Below, piece by piece: positions 16,201-25,319 of a DNA stretch of 64,000 nt. The DNA is taken from positions 310,001 to 374,000 of the forward strand of contig NZ_JBDPLZ010000003.1 in the NCBI RefSeq assembly GCF_039871655.1, given 5' to 3'. The position numbers and the translations under genes are program-made. Source of the stretch: Actinocorallia sp039871655 (GTDB lineage: Bacteria > Actinomycetota > Actinomycetes > Streptosporangiales > Streptosporangiaceae). The number at the start of each line of letters is the position of its first letter. Within the stretch, counting starts at the first letter, position 1. A model generated the notes under the pieces. It was not told the origin of the DNA and made no database searches. It saw only the letters and a list, made by a program, of their open reading frames with translations.

Positions 16201-18729
16201 ATGGAAGTTGGAGGAGAGGCACCCCCTGAAAACCTGGTGGTGGTGGGCCACGGCCCGGCCGCGCACCGACTCGTCGAGGCGCTGCGCGAGCGTGACACCG
16301 CCGGCGCCTGGAAGATCACGGTCATCGGTGAGGAGTCGCGCACCGCGTACGACAGAGTCGCGCTGACCACCCACCTGGAAGGCGCGGAACTGGCCTACCC
16401 CCCGCACGGTGCCGAGGTCTCGGTGCTCACCGGAGAGCGGGCCGTGGAGATCGACCGGGAGACCAGGACCGTCGTCACCTCGCTCGGACGGACCGTCGAG
16501 TACGACGCGCTCGTCCTGGCCACCGGTTCGGCCCCGTTCGTCCCGCCGGTCGAGGGCAAGGACCTGCCCGGAGTCTTCGTCTACCGCACGATCGACGACC
16601 TCGACGCGATCCGCGACTACGCCGAAGGCCGCACCAGCGGCGCGGTGATCGGCGGCGGCCTGCTCGGCCTGGAGGCGGCCCGCGCCATCCAGGGCCTGGG
16701 CCTGGCCAGCAGCGTCGTGGAGGTGGCGCCCTGGCTGATGCCCCGCCAGCTGGACGAGGGCGGCGGCGCCATGCTGCGCCGCCACATCGAGGCCCTGGGC
16801 ATGGCGGTGCACGCCGGCACCCCGATGACCCGCCTGGAGGCGGGCGGGGACGGCGCGGTGGCCAAGGTCGTCCTGCAGGACGGCACGGAGATCGACTCCC
16901 AGGTCGTGGTGTTCTCCGCCGGGATCCGCCCGCGCGACGAGCTGGCCCGCGGGTGCGGCCTGAAGGTCGGCGAGCGCGGCGGCATCGTCGTCGACGCGGC
17001 CTGCCGCACCGAGGACCCCGACATCTACGCCATCGGCGAGTGCGCGCTCATCGGCGGCATGGTCTACGGCCTGGTCGGCCCCTGCTTCACCATGGCCGAG
17101 GTGGTCGTCGACCACCTGCTGAACGGCGACAGCTCCGCGACGTTCGAGGGCGCCGACCTGTCCACCAAGCTCAAGCTGATGGGCGTGGACGTCGCCAGCT
17201 TCGGCGATCCCTTCGCCGACACCGCCGGGACGCCGGGCGCACTCGGAGTCACCTACACCGACCCCGTCGCCGGCGTCTACAAGAAGCTGATCGTCAGCGA
17301 CGACGCCAGGACACTGCTCGGGGGTGTCCTGGTCGGCGACGCCGAGTCCTACTCCACGCTGCGCGCCTATGTCGGCGGGCAGCTGCCCGGAGCCCCGGAG
17401 CAGATGCTCTTCGGCGGCACCGAGGCCGCGGGCGGCGACCTGCCGGGCGCGACGGTGATCTGCTCGTGCAACAACGTCACCGCCGAGAAGATCCGCTGCG
17501 ACATCGCCGAGCACGAGCTGCGCGACGTCCCCTCGGTCAAGGGCTGCACCCGCGCCGGGTCCAGCTGCGGAAGCTGCGTCCCGCTGGTCAAGAAGCTGCT
17601 GGACGCCGAGCTGGCCGCGGCCGGCATCGAGGTCAGCAAGGCGATCTGCGAGCACTTCGAGTACTCGCGGGCCGAGCTGTTCGACATCATCCGGGTCCGC
17701 CGGATCACCACGTTCAGCCGGCTCATCGCCGAGCACGGCACCGGGCGCGGCTGCGACATCTGCAAGCCCACGGTCGCCTCGATCCTGGCCAGCCTGGGCA
17801 ACGGGCACGTCCTGAAGGGCGAACAGGCGGCGCTGCAGGACACCAATGACCACTTCCTGGCCAACATGCAGAAGAACGGCACCTACTCGGTGGTGCCGCG
17901 CATCCCCGGCGGGGAGATCACCCCGGACAAGCTCATCGTCATCGGCGAGGTCGCCCGCGACTTCGGCCTCTACACCAAGATCACGGGCGGGCAGCGCATC
18001 GACTTGTTCGGGGCCCGGGTCGAGCAGCTCCCGCGGATCTGGAAGCGGCTGGTGGACGCCGGCTTCGAGTCCGGCCACGCCTACGGCAAGTCGCTGCGGA
18101 CGGTGAAGTCCTGCGTCGGCTCCACCTGGTGCCGCTACGGCGTCCAGGACTCCGTCGGCATGGCGATCAAGCTGGAGCTGCGCTACCGGGGCCTGCGCGC
18201 CCCGCACAAGCTCAAGTCCGCGGTCTCCGGCTGCGCCCGCGAGTGCGCCGAGGCCCAGTCCAAGGACTTCGGCATCATCGCCACGGAGAAGGGTTGGAAC
18301 CTCTACCTGTCGGGCAACGGCGGTATGCGGCCCCGCCACGCCGACCTGTTCGCCACCGACCTGACCGACGAGCAGCTGATCACCTACATCGACCGGTTCC
18401 TGATGTTCTACATCCGGACCGCCGACCGGCTGCAGCGCACCTCGGTCTGGATGGAGTCGCTCGAGGGCGGCCTGGACTACCTGCGCGAGGTCATCGTCGA
18501 CGACAGGCTGGGCATCTGCGCCGAGCTCGACGCCGCGATGGCCCGGCACGTGGAGACCTACTCCGACGAATGGGACGACACCCTGAAGGACCCCGAACTG
18601 CTGAGCCGGTTCGTCTCCTTCGTCAACGCCCCCGAGACCCCCGACCCGAGCATCTCGTTCGAGGTCGAGCGTGAACAGATCAAGCCGGTCCTGGTGGCCG
18701 GATCCAGCCTGGAGGTGATCAGCAAGTGA
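16201..18729 (+). CDS. nirB: Nitrite reductase (NADH) large subunit
   Basis: 842 residues, full length. Order: FAD/NAD domains (VVVGHGPAAHRLVEALRER, AVIGGGLLGLEAARAI), BFD-like [2Fe-2S] (CSCNNVTAEKIRCD, then GSSCGSCV), a second Cys pair (GRGCDICKP), then the siroheme/4Fe-4S reductase domain with C-x5-C (SCVGSTWCRYG) and C-x3-C (SGCARECAEA). It reduces nitrite to ammonia in the cytosol using NADH. The GTG of nirD overlaps its stop. It requires siroheme, which the downstream chelatase may help supply. Confidence 0.95.
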   Translation: MEVGGEAPPENLVVVGHGPAAHRLVEALRERDTAGAWKITVIGEESRTAYDRVALTTHLEGAELAYPPHGAEVSVLTGERAVEIDRETRTVVTSLGRTVEYDALVLATGSAPFVPPVEGKDLPGVFVYRTIDDLDAIRDYAEGRTSGAVIGGGLLGLEAARAIQGLGLASSVVEVAPWLMPRQLDEGGGAMLRRHIEALGMAVHAGTPMTRLEAGGDGAVAKVVLQDGTEIDSQVVVFSAGIRPRDELARGCGLKVGERGGIVVDAACRTEDPDIYAIGECALIGGMVYGLVGPCFTMAEVVVDHLLNGDSSATFEGADLSTKLKLMGVDVASFGDPFADTAGTPGALGVTYTDPVAGVYKKLIVSDDARTLLGGVLVGDAESYSTLRAYVGGQLPGAPEQMLFGGTEAAGGDLPGATVICSCNNVTAEKIRCDIAEHELRDVPSVKGCTRAGSSCGSCVPLVKKLLDAELAAAGIEVSKAICEHFEYSRAELFDIIRVRRITTFSRLIAEHGTGRGCDICKPTVASILASLGNGHVLKGEQAALQDTNDHFLANMQKNGTYSVVPRIPGGEITPDKLIVIGEVARDFGLYTKITGGQRIDLFGARVEQLPRIWKRLVDAGFESGHAYGKSLRTVKSCVGSTWCRYGVQDSVGMAIKLELRYRGLRAPHKLKSAVSGCARECAEAQSKDFGIIATEKGWNLYLSGNGGMRPRHADLFATDLTDEQLITYIDRFLMFYIRTADRLQRTSVWMESLEGGLDYLREVIVDDRLGICAELDAAMARHVETYSDEWDDTLKDPELLSRFVSFVNAPETPDPSISFEVEREQIKPVLVAGSSLEVISK

Positions 18730-19064
18730 CCATGACCGCCGTCGCTACCTGGGTGGACGTCTGCTCCTACACCGACCTCCTCCCCGAACGGGGAGCATGC
18801 GCGCTGGTGGGAGGTCGGCAGGTGGCCGTCTTCCGCACCTATGAGGGCGAGTTGTACGCGCTGTCGAACCTCGACCCGTTCAGCAACGCGTACGTGCTCT
18901 CGCGGGGCATCCTCGGCAGCCGCAACGGGGTGCCGACGGTGGCGTCCCCGATGTACAAGCAGGTCTTCGACCTCACGACGGGCCTGTGCCTGGACGACCC
19001 GGCCACGTCCGTCCCCACCTTTTCCATCAGGCTCAACGGCGACCGCGTGGAAGTGATGACGTGA
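18726..19064 (+). CDS. nirD: Nitrite reductase small subunit
   Basis: 112 residues with a Rieske-like fold (VDVCSYTDLLPERGACALVG, FRTYEGELYALSNLDPFS, VASPMYKQVFDLTTGLCLDD). The Cys-x-His and Cys-x2-His ligands of true Rieske proteins are absent, which is usual for NirD; it is a structural or docking partner of NirB. GTG 18726 overlaps the nirB stop (an ATG at 18732 is an alternative). Its own stop overlaps the next GTG. Confidence 0.92.
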   Translation: MTMTAVATWVDVCSYTDLLPERGACALVGGRQVAVFRTYEGELYALSNLDPFSNAYVLSRGILGSRNGVPTVASPMYKQVFDLTTGLCLDDPATSVPTFSIRLNGDRVEVMT

Positions 19065-20254
19065 CGATTCAGGCGGGTGTGCTGAACAACAGTGAACCCT
19101 TGTCGGGGTTCGCCGTCGGGGTGACAGCGGCCCGCCGGCACGAGGAGCTGGCGGCTCTGCTGGAACGCCGGGGCGCGCGTGTCGTGCACGCCCCGGCGAT
19201 CCGGCTGGTGCCGCTCCAGGACGATGCCGAACTGCTGCACGCCACCGAGGAATGCCTGAACCGTCCGCTGGACCATGTCGTCATCACCACCGGGATCGGT
19301 TTCCGCGCCTGGCTGGAGACCGCCGACGGATGGGGCCTGAGGGACGCGCTCATCGAGCGCCTGGGCCAGGTCAAGGTCATGGCTCGGGGCCCCAAGGCCA
19401 GGGGCGCGATCCGCTCTGCGGGCCTGCACGAGGAGTGGTCTCCGGAGTCCGAGAGCTGCGAGGAGGTGCTCAAGCACCTCCTGGAGTTCGAGCTCGAGGG
19501 CGCCCGCATCGCCGTGCAGCTGTACGGCGAGCCGCTCCCGGAGTTCACCGACGCGCTGCGGAGCCGCGGCGCGGAGGTGATCGAGGTGCCGGTCTACCGC
19601 TGGTCCAGGACCGACGACTCCACTCCGCTGCGCAGGCTGGTCGGCCAGGCCGTCGCCGGGACGGTCGACGCGATCACCTTCACCAGCGCTCCCGCGGTGA
19701 GCGCCACCCTGGCGGTGGCCGCCGAGGACGGGCTGGAGGACGCGCTGGTCGAGGCGCTGCGCACCCATGTGGTGGCGGCGTGCGTCGGCCCGGTCACCGC
19801 CTTCGCGCTCACCGAGCGCGGGGTGCCGACGGTCCAGCCGGAACGGGCCCGGATCGGGGCGCTGGTGCGCGCCCTGGTGGAGAACCTTCCGGTCCGCCGT
19901 TCCCGCAGGCTGCATGTGCGCGGCCACGCTCTGGAGCTGCGCGGCCACGCGGTCGTGCTGGACGGCCAGCTCAAGCCGATCGCGCCCGCCCCCATGGCGA
20001 TCCTGCGGGCGCTGGCGCGCCGGCCGGGCCATGTGGTGTCGCGCGCCGAGCTGTGCGGGGTGCTGCCCTCCCGGGTGGTGGCCGCCGGGTCCGCGTGGTC
20101 CACCCGGGACAACGGGCGCCCGCAGGCCGACGAGCACGCGGTGGAGATGGCCGTGGCGCGGTTGCGCCGGGGCCTGGGCCGGACGGGCATCGTCGAGACG
20201 GTCGTCAAGCGCGGGTACCGGCTGGCCTGCGATCCGGTCCGCGAAGGCGTCTAG
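19061..20254 (+). CDS. nnaR: HemD-like domain fused to winged helix (NnaR-type regulator)
   Basis: 397 residues. Residues about 15-275 form a uroporphyrinogen-III synthase domain (GFAVGVTAARRHEELAALLE, HVVITTGIGFRAWLE, AITFTSAPAVSATL). Residues about 290-397 form an OmpR-type winged helix (LKPIAPAPMAILRALARRPG, EHAVEMAVARLRRGLG, VKRGYRLA). The same fusion is the actinobacterial NnaR, a regulator of nitrate/nitrite genes acting with GlnR. GTG 19061 overlaps the nirD stop. Whether the HemD part still makes uroporphyrinogen III for siroheme is open. Confidence 0.85.
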   Translation: MTIQAGVLNNSEPLSGFAVGVTAARRHEELAALLERRGARVVHAPAIRLVPLQDDAELLHATEECLNRPLDHVVITTGIGFRAWLETADGWGLRDALIERLGQVKVMARGPKARGAIRSAGLHEEWSPESESCEEVLKHLLEFELEGARIAVQLYGEPLPEFTDALRSRGAEVIEVPVYRWSRTDDSTPLRRLVGQAVAGTVDAITFTSAPAVSATLAVAAEDGLEDALVEALRTHVVAACVGPVTAFALTERGVPTVQPERARIGALVRALVENLPVRRSRRLHVRGHALELRGHAVVLDGQLKPIAPAPMAILRALARRPGHVVSRAELCGVLPSRVVAAGSAWSTRDNGRPQADEHAVEMAVARLRRGLGRTGIVETVVKRGYRLACDPVREGV

Positions 20255-20294
20255 CGGGCCGCGAGGGAGCACAGGGCATCGGGGAGGTAGAGGC

Positions 20295-20993
20295 GTGACG
20301 GTTCTGCTCGGGGTGGCCCACGGCACCCGTGATCCAGCCGGGACCCGGGTCATACGGGAACTGTTGTCCCTGGTCCGCGCGGCCCGTCCGGAGCTGGCGG
20401 TCGGAGAGGCCTACGCGGAGGTGGCCGCCCCCTCGGTGGCCGAGGCGGTGCGGGAGCTGGGGTACAGGCCGATGGTGGCGGTGCCGCTGCTGCTCGGCCG
20501 CGGCTACCACGTCCAGGTGGACATCCCCGCACAGCTGGCCGAGGCGGGCGCGGACGCCGTGGTCTCGCGTCCCCTCGGCCCCCACCCGGAGCTGACGGGC
20601 GCACTGCTGGACCGGCTGGGCGACGCGGCGGAGGCCGGCGCGGTGGTGCTGGGCGCCGCCGGCTCGACCGATCCGCGGGGTGTCGCCGACGTGCGGGCCG
20701 CGGCGCGGCTGTTGGGCCGGGCGCTGGGCCGTCCGGTGCCGTTCGGTTTCGTGGGCGGCCCCGGCCCCGGCCCCGGCCCCGCCCTGGCGGACGTCGTGGC
20801 CGAGGCCAGACGCGGCGGTGCGCGGAGCGTGGCGGTGGCGTCCTACCTGCTGGCGCCGGGGTTCTTCCAGCGCCGCGTGGAGGCGGCGGGGGCGGACTTC
20901 ACGTCCCGCCCGCTGGGCGCCCACCAGGGGCTGGCGCGGTTGATCCTGCGCCGGTACGACGAGGTGGGTTTCGGGGTCCGCGGGGTGGCCTGA
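20295..20993 (+). CDS. Sirohydrochlorin chelatase, CbiX type
   Basis: 232 residues with two tandem CbiX halves. The first has VLLGVAHGTRDPAG (metal-binding His) and LLLGRGYHVQVDIP (second His). The second half begins near VVLGAAGSTDPRGVADV and has lost the equivalent His. This enzyme inserts iron (or cobalt) into sirohydrochlorin; next to nirB, siroheme for nitrite reductase is the likely product. GGGGAGGTAGAG precedes GTG 20295. A GP-rich tract (GGPGPGPGPAL) marks the linker. Confidence 0.85.
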   Translation: MTVLLGVAHGTRDPAGTRVIRELLSLVRAARPELAVGEAYAEVAAPSVAEAVRELGYRPMVAVPLLLGRGYHVQVDIPAQLAEAGADAVVSRPLGPHPELTGALLDRLGDAAEAGAVVLGAAGSTDPRGVADVRAAARLLGRALGRPVPFGFVGGPGPGPGPALADVVAEARRGGARSVAVASYLLAPGFFQRRVEAAGADFTSRPLGAHQGLARLILRRYDEVGFGVRGVA

Positions 20994-21000
20994 GCGGCGC

Positions 21001-21465
21001 TCAGCCGACGGCCTCCAGCCCTCCGGGGCGTTCCCTCAGGGCGAGCCGGTCGAGTGACGCCAGGGCCGCCCTGGTCTGTTTGCGGGCCTCGGCTCCGGCG
21101 ACCCGCACCAGTACGCCCGCGGCGCGTCCGCCGGTCACCTCGTACCGGCAGGTCACGAGGGTTCCGGTGCCCTGCGGCTCGAGCCGCAGGACCGTCCTCA
21201 GCCGGGCGTTGGCGGTGAGGGGGGTGTTCATGACGACGAGGCGGCCGGGCCGCACGTCCTCGAACGTCCAGTGGAGTTCGCCGGCCATGCCCAGGATGGT
21301 GACGCACTGGACGAAGGTGCCGCCCGTCCGGGGCGGTGCCTCCGGGGGTTCGGGAAAGGAGTCGTGGACGGCCAGCCACTCGGGATAGGCGTCGAACCGC
21401 TGCAGGAGGCGCCACAGGCCCTCCGGGGGAGCGGTGAGTTCTGCGGAGACGGTGAGGGTCGCCAT
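21001..21465 (-). CDS. SRPBCC (START-like) family protein
   Basis: 154 residues. ATLTVSAELTAPPEGLWRLL, then HWTFEDVRPGRLVV and GTLVTCRYEVTGGRAAGV, shows the polyketide cyclase/dehydrase-type ligand-binding fold. ATG 21465 has GGAG 5 nt upstream; the frame extends to a GTG at 21471. It is convergent with the chelatase gene and lies downstream of the sigma-factor gene on the same strand. Ligand unknown. Confidence 0.8.
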   Translation of the reverse strand: MATLTVSAELTAPPEGLWRLLQRFDAYPEWLAVHDSFPEPPEAPPRTGGTFVQCVTILGMAGELHWTFEDVRPGRLVVMNTPLTANARLRTVLRLEPQGTGTLVTCRYEVTGGRAAGVLVRVAGAEARKQTRAALASLDRLALRERPGGLEAVG

Positions 21466-21538
21466 CAACACTCCGGGATGGTGGGGATGCCCCCCTCATG
21501 CCCGGTGACGGCGGCCCTCAAGCGTCGGATCTTTCGGA

Positions 21539-22924
21539 TCAGACGGCGAAGTCCAGCAGGGGCTGGGCGTTGCTGGGGTGGCGCAGCTTGGACAGCGACT
21601 CCTTCTCCAGCTGGCGGATGCGCTCGCGGGTCAGGCCGAGGTGCTTGCCGATCTCGTCCAGGGTGCGCGGGGTGCCGTCGTAGAGCCCGAACCGCATCGC
21701 CATGATCTTGGCTTCGCGGGGCGAGAGCACCGACAGGGCCCGGCGCAGCTGGTCGGCCATGAGCTGGCGGTCGACCAGTTCGGAGGCCTCGGGGCTGTCG
21801 GTGTCCTCGATGAGGTCGCCGATGCGGGTCTCGCCGTCCTCGCCGATGGTGGAGTCCAGGCTGATCGGCTGGCGGCTGGTGCGCAGCAGCTCCCTGACCT
21901 GCTCTGGGCTCTTGCCCATCTCGACGGCGAGTTCCTCGGGAGTGGGTTCGCGGCCGAGCTTCTGGTGCATGTCGCGTTCGATGCGGCTGAGCTTGCTGAG
22001 CATCTCCAGGACGTGGACGGGCAGCCGGATGGTGCGGGCGGAGTCGGCGAAGCCGCGCTGGATGGCCTGGCGGATCCACCACATGGCGTAGGTGGAGAAC
22101 TTGTAGCCCTTGGAGTAGTCGAACTTCTCCACGGCGCGGATCAGGCCGAGGTTGCCCTCCTGGACGACGTCCAGCAGGGACAGGCCGCGGTCGGAGTACT
22201 TCTTGGCCACGGAGACGACCAGGCGGAGGTTGGCTTCGAGCATGTGGGCCTTGGCGCGGTGGCCGTCCTCGACCAGCCACTCCAGCTCCTCGCGGAAGTC
22301 GGCGGGCAGGTCCGGCTCGTTCTCCAGCTTGTACTCGGCGTACAGGCCGGCCTCGATGCGCTTGGAGAGGTCGACCTCCTGCTCGGCGGTGAGCAGCTGG
22401 CGGCGGCCGATGGCCTTGAGGTAGGTGTGGACGGAGTCGCCCATCACCGAGCTGTTGTCGTCGAGGTCGCGGGTGCTGACCTCTTCGACCTCCTCCTCGA
22501 CGGCGGCGGGGTCGAAACCGGTGTCGTCGTCGTCCAGCGCGATCTTGTCGGGCGCCGTCTGCACGACGGTGGCCCGCCCCGCGGGCTCCTGGGGGGCGGC
22601 GGGCTCGGCCTGCGCGGTGGCCCTGGTCTGCTCGGCGGAGGCGTTGGAGGTGCCGGCCTTCTTGTCGGTGGCCGCGGTGGCCTTACCGGCGGGGGACTTG
22701 CGCGTCCGCGAGGGGGCCTGGGCGGTGTCGGCGAGGCTGACGCCGTGCTCGGTGAGCTGCTTGATCAGGGAACGTCCTTGGGCGGGGGTGATCCCGGCCT
22801 CCTCGAACGCCTCACGGACTTCGGCGAGGGAGAGGGTGCCACGGGAACGGCCCAGCGCCAGCAGGTCGTCGAGGTGCTTGCCGCCCTGTTCGATGGGCGA
22901 GTTCGCTGCGGGCTTGCGGGGCAT
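21539..22924 (-). CDS. Principal-like sigma-70 factor (group 1/2)
   Basis: 461 residues. Residues 1-60 look like region 1.1, followed by an Ala/Pro/acidic linker. Regions 2-4 follow: EANLRLVVSVAKKYSDRG, STYAMWWIRQAIQRGFADSA, region 3 RTIRLPVHVLEMLSKLSR, and 4.2 TLDEIGKHLGLTRERIRQLE. The 2.4 and 4.2 segments differ from the consensus of the essential housekeeping factor (ITRAMADQ, GVTRERIRQIE), so this looks more like an HrdD/SigB-type group 2 factor. AAGGGAGG lies 11 nt before ATG 22924. A SigR-like promoter lies upstream. Confidence 0.88.
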   Translation of the reverse strand: MPRKPAANSPIEQGGKHLDDLLALGRSRGTLSLAEVREAFEEAGITPAQGRSLIKQLTEHGVSLADTAQAPSRTRKSPAGKATAATDKKAGTSNASAEQTRATAQAEPAAPQEPAGRATVVQTAPDKIALDDDDTGFDPAAVEEEVEEVSTRDLDDNSSVMGDSVHTYLKAIGRRQLLTAEQEVDLSKRIEAGLYAEYKLENEPDLPADFREELEWLVEDGHRAKAHMLEANLRLVVSVAKKYSDRGLSLLDVVQEGNLGLIRAVEKFDYSKGYKFSTYAMWWIRQAIQRGFADSARTIRLPVHVLEMLSKLSRIERDMHQKLGREPTPEELAVEMGKSPEQVRELLRTSRQPISLDSTIGEDGETRIGDLIEDTDSPEASELVDRQLMADQLRRALSVLSPREAKIMAMRFGLYDGTPRTLDEIGKHLGLTRERIRQLEKESLSKLRHPSNAQPLLDFAV

Positions 22925-22992
22925 GGGGACCGGCCCTCCCTTCTGAAGACTGGCAGATGGCCATGCTGAGCCATTTAATGCGCACTATCCGA

Positions 22993-23020
22993 AACGAAGA
23001 GACATGTCCAGAATGTTCCC
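22993..23020 (-). promoter_or_regulatory. SigR-type ECF promoter before the sigma-factor gene
   Basis: Read on the minus strand, GGGAAC, an 18-nt spacer and CGTT match the GGGAAT-n18-CGTT consensus of actinomycete SigR (oxidative, thiol stress). It lies about 70 nt upstream of the start. hrdB and hrdD of Streptomyces have SigR-dependent promoters, so the position is plausible. Confidence 0.6.
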
Positions 23021-23214
23021 GAGTAGCGGAACTCCCGGCCCTCGATCTCCGGTCCGAGCTGGGCGGGGGCGCCGCCCTCCCCGTCGGGCGCAGGCCTGTG
23101 GCGGGGAGGGGTTTCGGACGGCCAGGGCCGCTCCTGACGGCGTCTGACACTGGGAAGACGTGCGGGAGGGCCGGGAGGTTCACCTCGTTGGCGGCGTTCT
23201 AGCTCACAACTAGA

Positions 23215-23229
23215 CTTACTTTGTAAAGG
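23215..23229. promoter_or_regulatory. TetR-like element, copy B
   Basis: CTTACTTTGTAAAGG overlaps the last codons of menE and lies about 290 nt upstream of the sigma-factor gene. It matches copies A and C except at two central positions, and shares the flanking CCCGGG with copy C. Because it is partly coding, its regulatory role is uncertain. Confidence 0.3.
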
Positions 23230-24361
23230 TCCCGGGCCGCGACGACATCCGCAACCGCTCCCGGTCCGGCTTGCCCGAGGGCAGCAGCGGCAAGGCCTCC
23301 CGCAGTTCCAGCTCCCTGGGAGCTGCGGGAGCCGGCAGCTCGGCGCGCACCCACTCCCGCACCTCCCGCAGGGAGAGAGGCGCGTCGGCGACGACGACGG
23401 CCGTCACACGCTGGCCCCACTCGGGATCGTCGCGGCCCACGACCACCACGTCCCGGACCGCCGGGTGACGCGAGATCAGCTCGGCGACCTCACCCGCGAC
23501 GACCTTCTCCCCGCCGGTGTTGATCACATCGTCGGCCCGGCCGCGCACCCGCAGCAGGCCCCGCTCGTCGAAGGCCCCGAGATCGTTGGTGACGAACCAC
23601 TCGCCGGTGCGGGCGGGCTCGTGCCGGTATCCGGAGAACAGGACGGGACCGGCCAGCCGGATCCTGCCGTCCCCGCCCAGGGAGACCCGCACGCCCTCCA
23701 GCGGCAGGCCGTCGTAGACGCAGCCGCCGCTGGTCTCGCTCATGCCGTAGGTGGTGAAGATCCGCGCGCCCCGGGCGCGGGCCCGCTCCAGCAGCGCGGT
23801 GGGGGCCGCCGCGCCGCCCAGCAGGATCGAGGCGTACCCCGCCAGGTCGGCTCCGGCGTCCAGCAGCCGGCCGAGCTGGGTGGGGACGAGCGAGACGTGC
23901 ACCCCTCCGGCGCGGGCGGCCGCCTGGAGCTCGAACCCCGGATGGATCACCGGCTCGGTCCCGGCCGTCAGCGCCCGCACCAGGACCTGGATCCCGGCGA
24001 TGTGGCCGGTGGGCAGGCAGCACAGCCACGGCGCGTCCGGGTGCCCGACCCGCTCGAGGGTGGCGCGGGCCGAGGCGACCAGGGCGGCGGCCGGAAGCTC
24101 GACGATCTTGGGGGTGCCGGTGGAGCCCGAGGTGGCGATCAGCACCGCGGCCTCGGTGGGCAGGCCGCCCGGCAGCGGGTGCAGGCCGTGCTCGTCCAGC
24201 AGGGCGTCCGGCCGCGCGGCCTCCAGAAGCCGTTTCAGCGCGGTGTCGGGCAGGCCGGGGGAGAGGGGGAACAAGGCGGGCCCCGTGCCGTCCAGAGCCG
24301 CGGAGAGCGCCTCCAGCAGGCGGGGGCCGGGCGGCAGGACGGCGGCGTGAACGGATCTCAT
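23216..24361 (-). CDS. menE: o-Succinylbenzoate-CoA ligase
   Basis: 381 residues, short as usual for actinobacterial MenE. AMP-binding motif LIATSGSTGTPKIVELP, adenylate motif TYGMSETSGGCVYDG, hinge region VRGRADDVINTGGEKV and C-terminal Lys in LPSGKPDRERL are present. It activates o-succinylbenzoate with ATP and CoA in menaquinone synthesis. It is divergent from menB, 58 bp away. Starts at ATG 24361. Confidence 0.93.
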   Translation of the reverse strand: MRSVHAAVLPPGPRLLEALSAALDGTGPALFPLSPGLPDTALKRLLEAARPDALLDEHGLHPLPGGLPTEAAVLIATSGSTGTPKIVELPAAALVASARATLERVGHPDAPWLCCLPTGHIAGIQVLVRALTAGTEPVIHPGFELQAAARAGGVHVSLVPTQLGRLLDAGADLAGYASILLGGAAAPTALLERARARGARIFTTYGMSETSGGCVYDGLPLEGVRVSLGGDGRIRLAGPVLFSGYRHEPARTGEWFVTNDLGAFDERGLLRVRGRADDVINTGGEKVVAGEVAELISRHPAVRDVVVVGRDDPEWGQRVTAVVVADAPLSLREVREWVRAELPAPAAPRELELREALPLLPSGKPDRERLRMSSRPGTFTK

Positions 24362-24419
24362 GGCTTGATCAGCCTACCCGTGGCAGAAGACGGCCCTCGG
24401 AGGCGATTGAATAGGGCGC

Positions 24420-25319
24420 ATGGTCTCCCAGCTTTTCGACGCGAACAGGTGGAAGGAAGTCGAAGGTTTCGACTTCACCGACATCACCTACCACCGGGCG
24501 GTGGACCAGGGCACGGTCCGCATCGCCTTCAACCGTCCCGAGGTGCTCAACGCTTTCCGCCCCCACACGGTGGACGAGCTGTACCGTGCTCTCGACCACG
24601 CGCGCCTGACCGGCGACGTCGGCGTCATCCTGCTCACCGGCAACGGCCCCTCTCCCAAGGACGGCAAGTGGTCGTTCTGCTCCGGAGGCGACCAGCGCAT
24701 CCGCGGCAAGGACGGCTACAAGTACTCCGAGACCGAGACCGCCGAGGGCATCGACCCGGCGCGGGCGGGCCGGCTGCACATCCTGGAGGTGCAGCGGCTG
24801 ATCCGCTTCATGGGCAAGATCGTCATCTGCGTGGTGCCGGGATGGGCCGCGGGCGGCGGGCACAGCCTGCACGTGGTCTGCGATCTGACGATCGCCTCCC
24901 GCGAGCACGCGAGGTTCAAGCAGACCGACGCGGACGTGGCCAGCTTCGACGGCGGCTTCGGCTCGGCGTACCTGGCCCGCCAGGTCGGCCAGAAGTTCGC
25001 GAGGGAGATCTTCTTCCTGGGCGACACCTACTCGGCCGAGGACGCTCACCGCATGGGCATGGTCAACGCGGTGGTGCCGCACGAGGAGTTGGAGAACACC
25101 GCCCTGGAGTGGGCGGCGAAGATCAACGGCAAGTCGCCGACGGCCCAGCGCATGCTGAAGTTCTCCTTCAACCTCATCGACGACGGCCTGGTGGGCCAGC
25201 AGGTGTTCGCGGGCGAGGCCACGCGGCTGGCCTACGGCACCGCCGAGGCGGCCGAAGGCCGTGACCAGTTCCTGGAGAAGCGCGACCCCGACTGGTCGCC
25301 CTACCCCTGGTACAGCTGA
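24420..25319 (+). CDS. menB: 1,4-Dihydroxy-2-naphthoyl-CoA synthase
   Basis: 299 residues. Crotonase fold with FCSGGDQRIRGKDGYKYSE and VVPGWAAGGGHSLHVVCDL. KQTDADVASFDGGFGSAYLA has Asp where bicarbonate-dependent enzymes have Gly, as in the mycobacterial type, so it probably does not need bicarbonate. It closes the naphthoquinone ring. The stop overlaps menC (TGATG). The divergent menE lies 58 bp upstream. Confidence 0.95.
   Translation: MVSQLFDANRWKEVEGFDFTDITYHRAVDQGTVRIAFNRPEVLNAFRPHTVDELYRALDHARLTGDVGVILLTGNGPSPKDGKWSFCSGGDQRIRGKDGYKYSETETAEGIDPARAGRLHILEVQRLIRFMGKIVICVVPGWAAGGGHSLHVVCDLTIASREHARFKQTDADVASFDGGFGSAYLARQVGQKFAREIFFLGDTYSAEDAHRMGMVNAVVPHEELENTALEWAAKINGKSPTAQRMLKFSFNLIDDGLVGQQVFAGEATRLAYGTAEAAEGRDQFLEKRDPDWSPYPWYS

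Noticed and set aside
16141..18549. An 802-codon open frame antisense to nirB, and similar long antisense frames elsewhere (for example 31818-34157 and 45635-47389)
   Set aside because: Very GC-rich DNA suppresses stop codons in opposite frames. The translations are Ala/Arg/Gly/Pro-rich and without domains, while the other strand encodes clear families.
18726..19064. NirD as a functional Rieske [2Fe-2S] protein
   Set aside because: The Cys/His ligands are absent, as in other NirD proteins; only the fold is retained.
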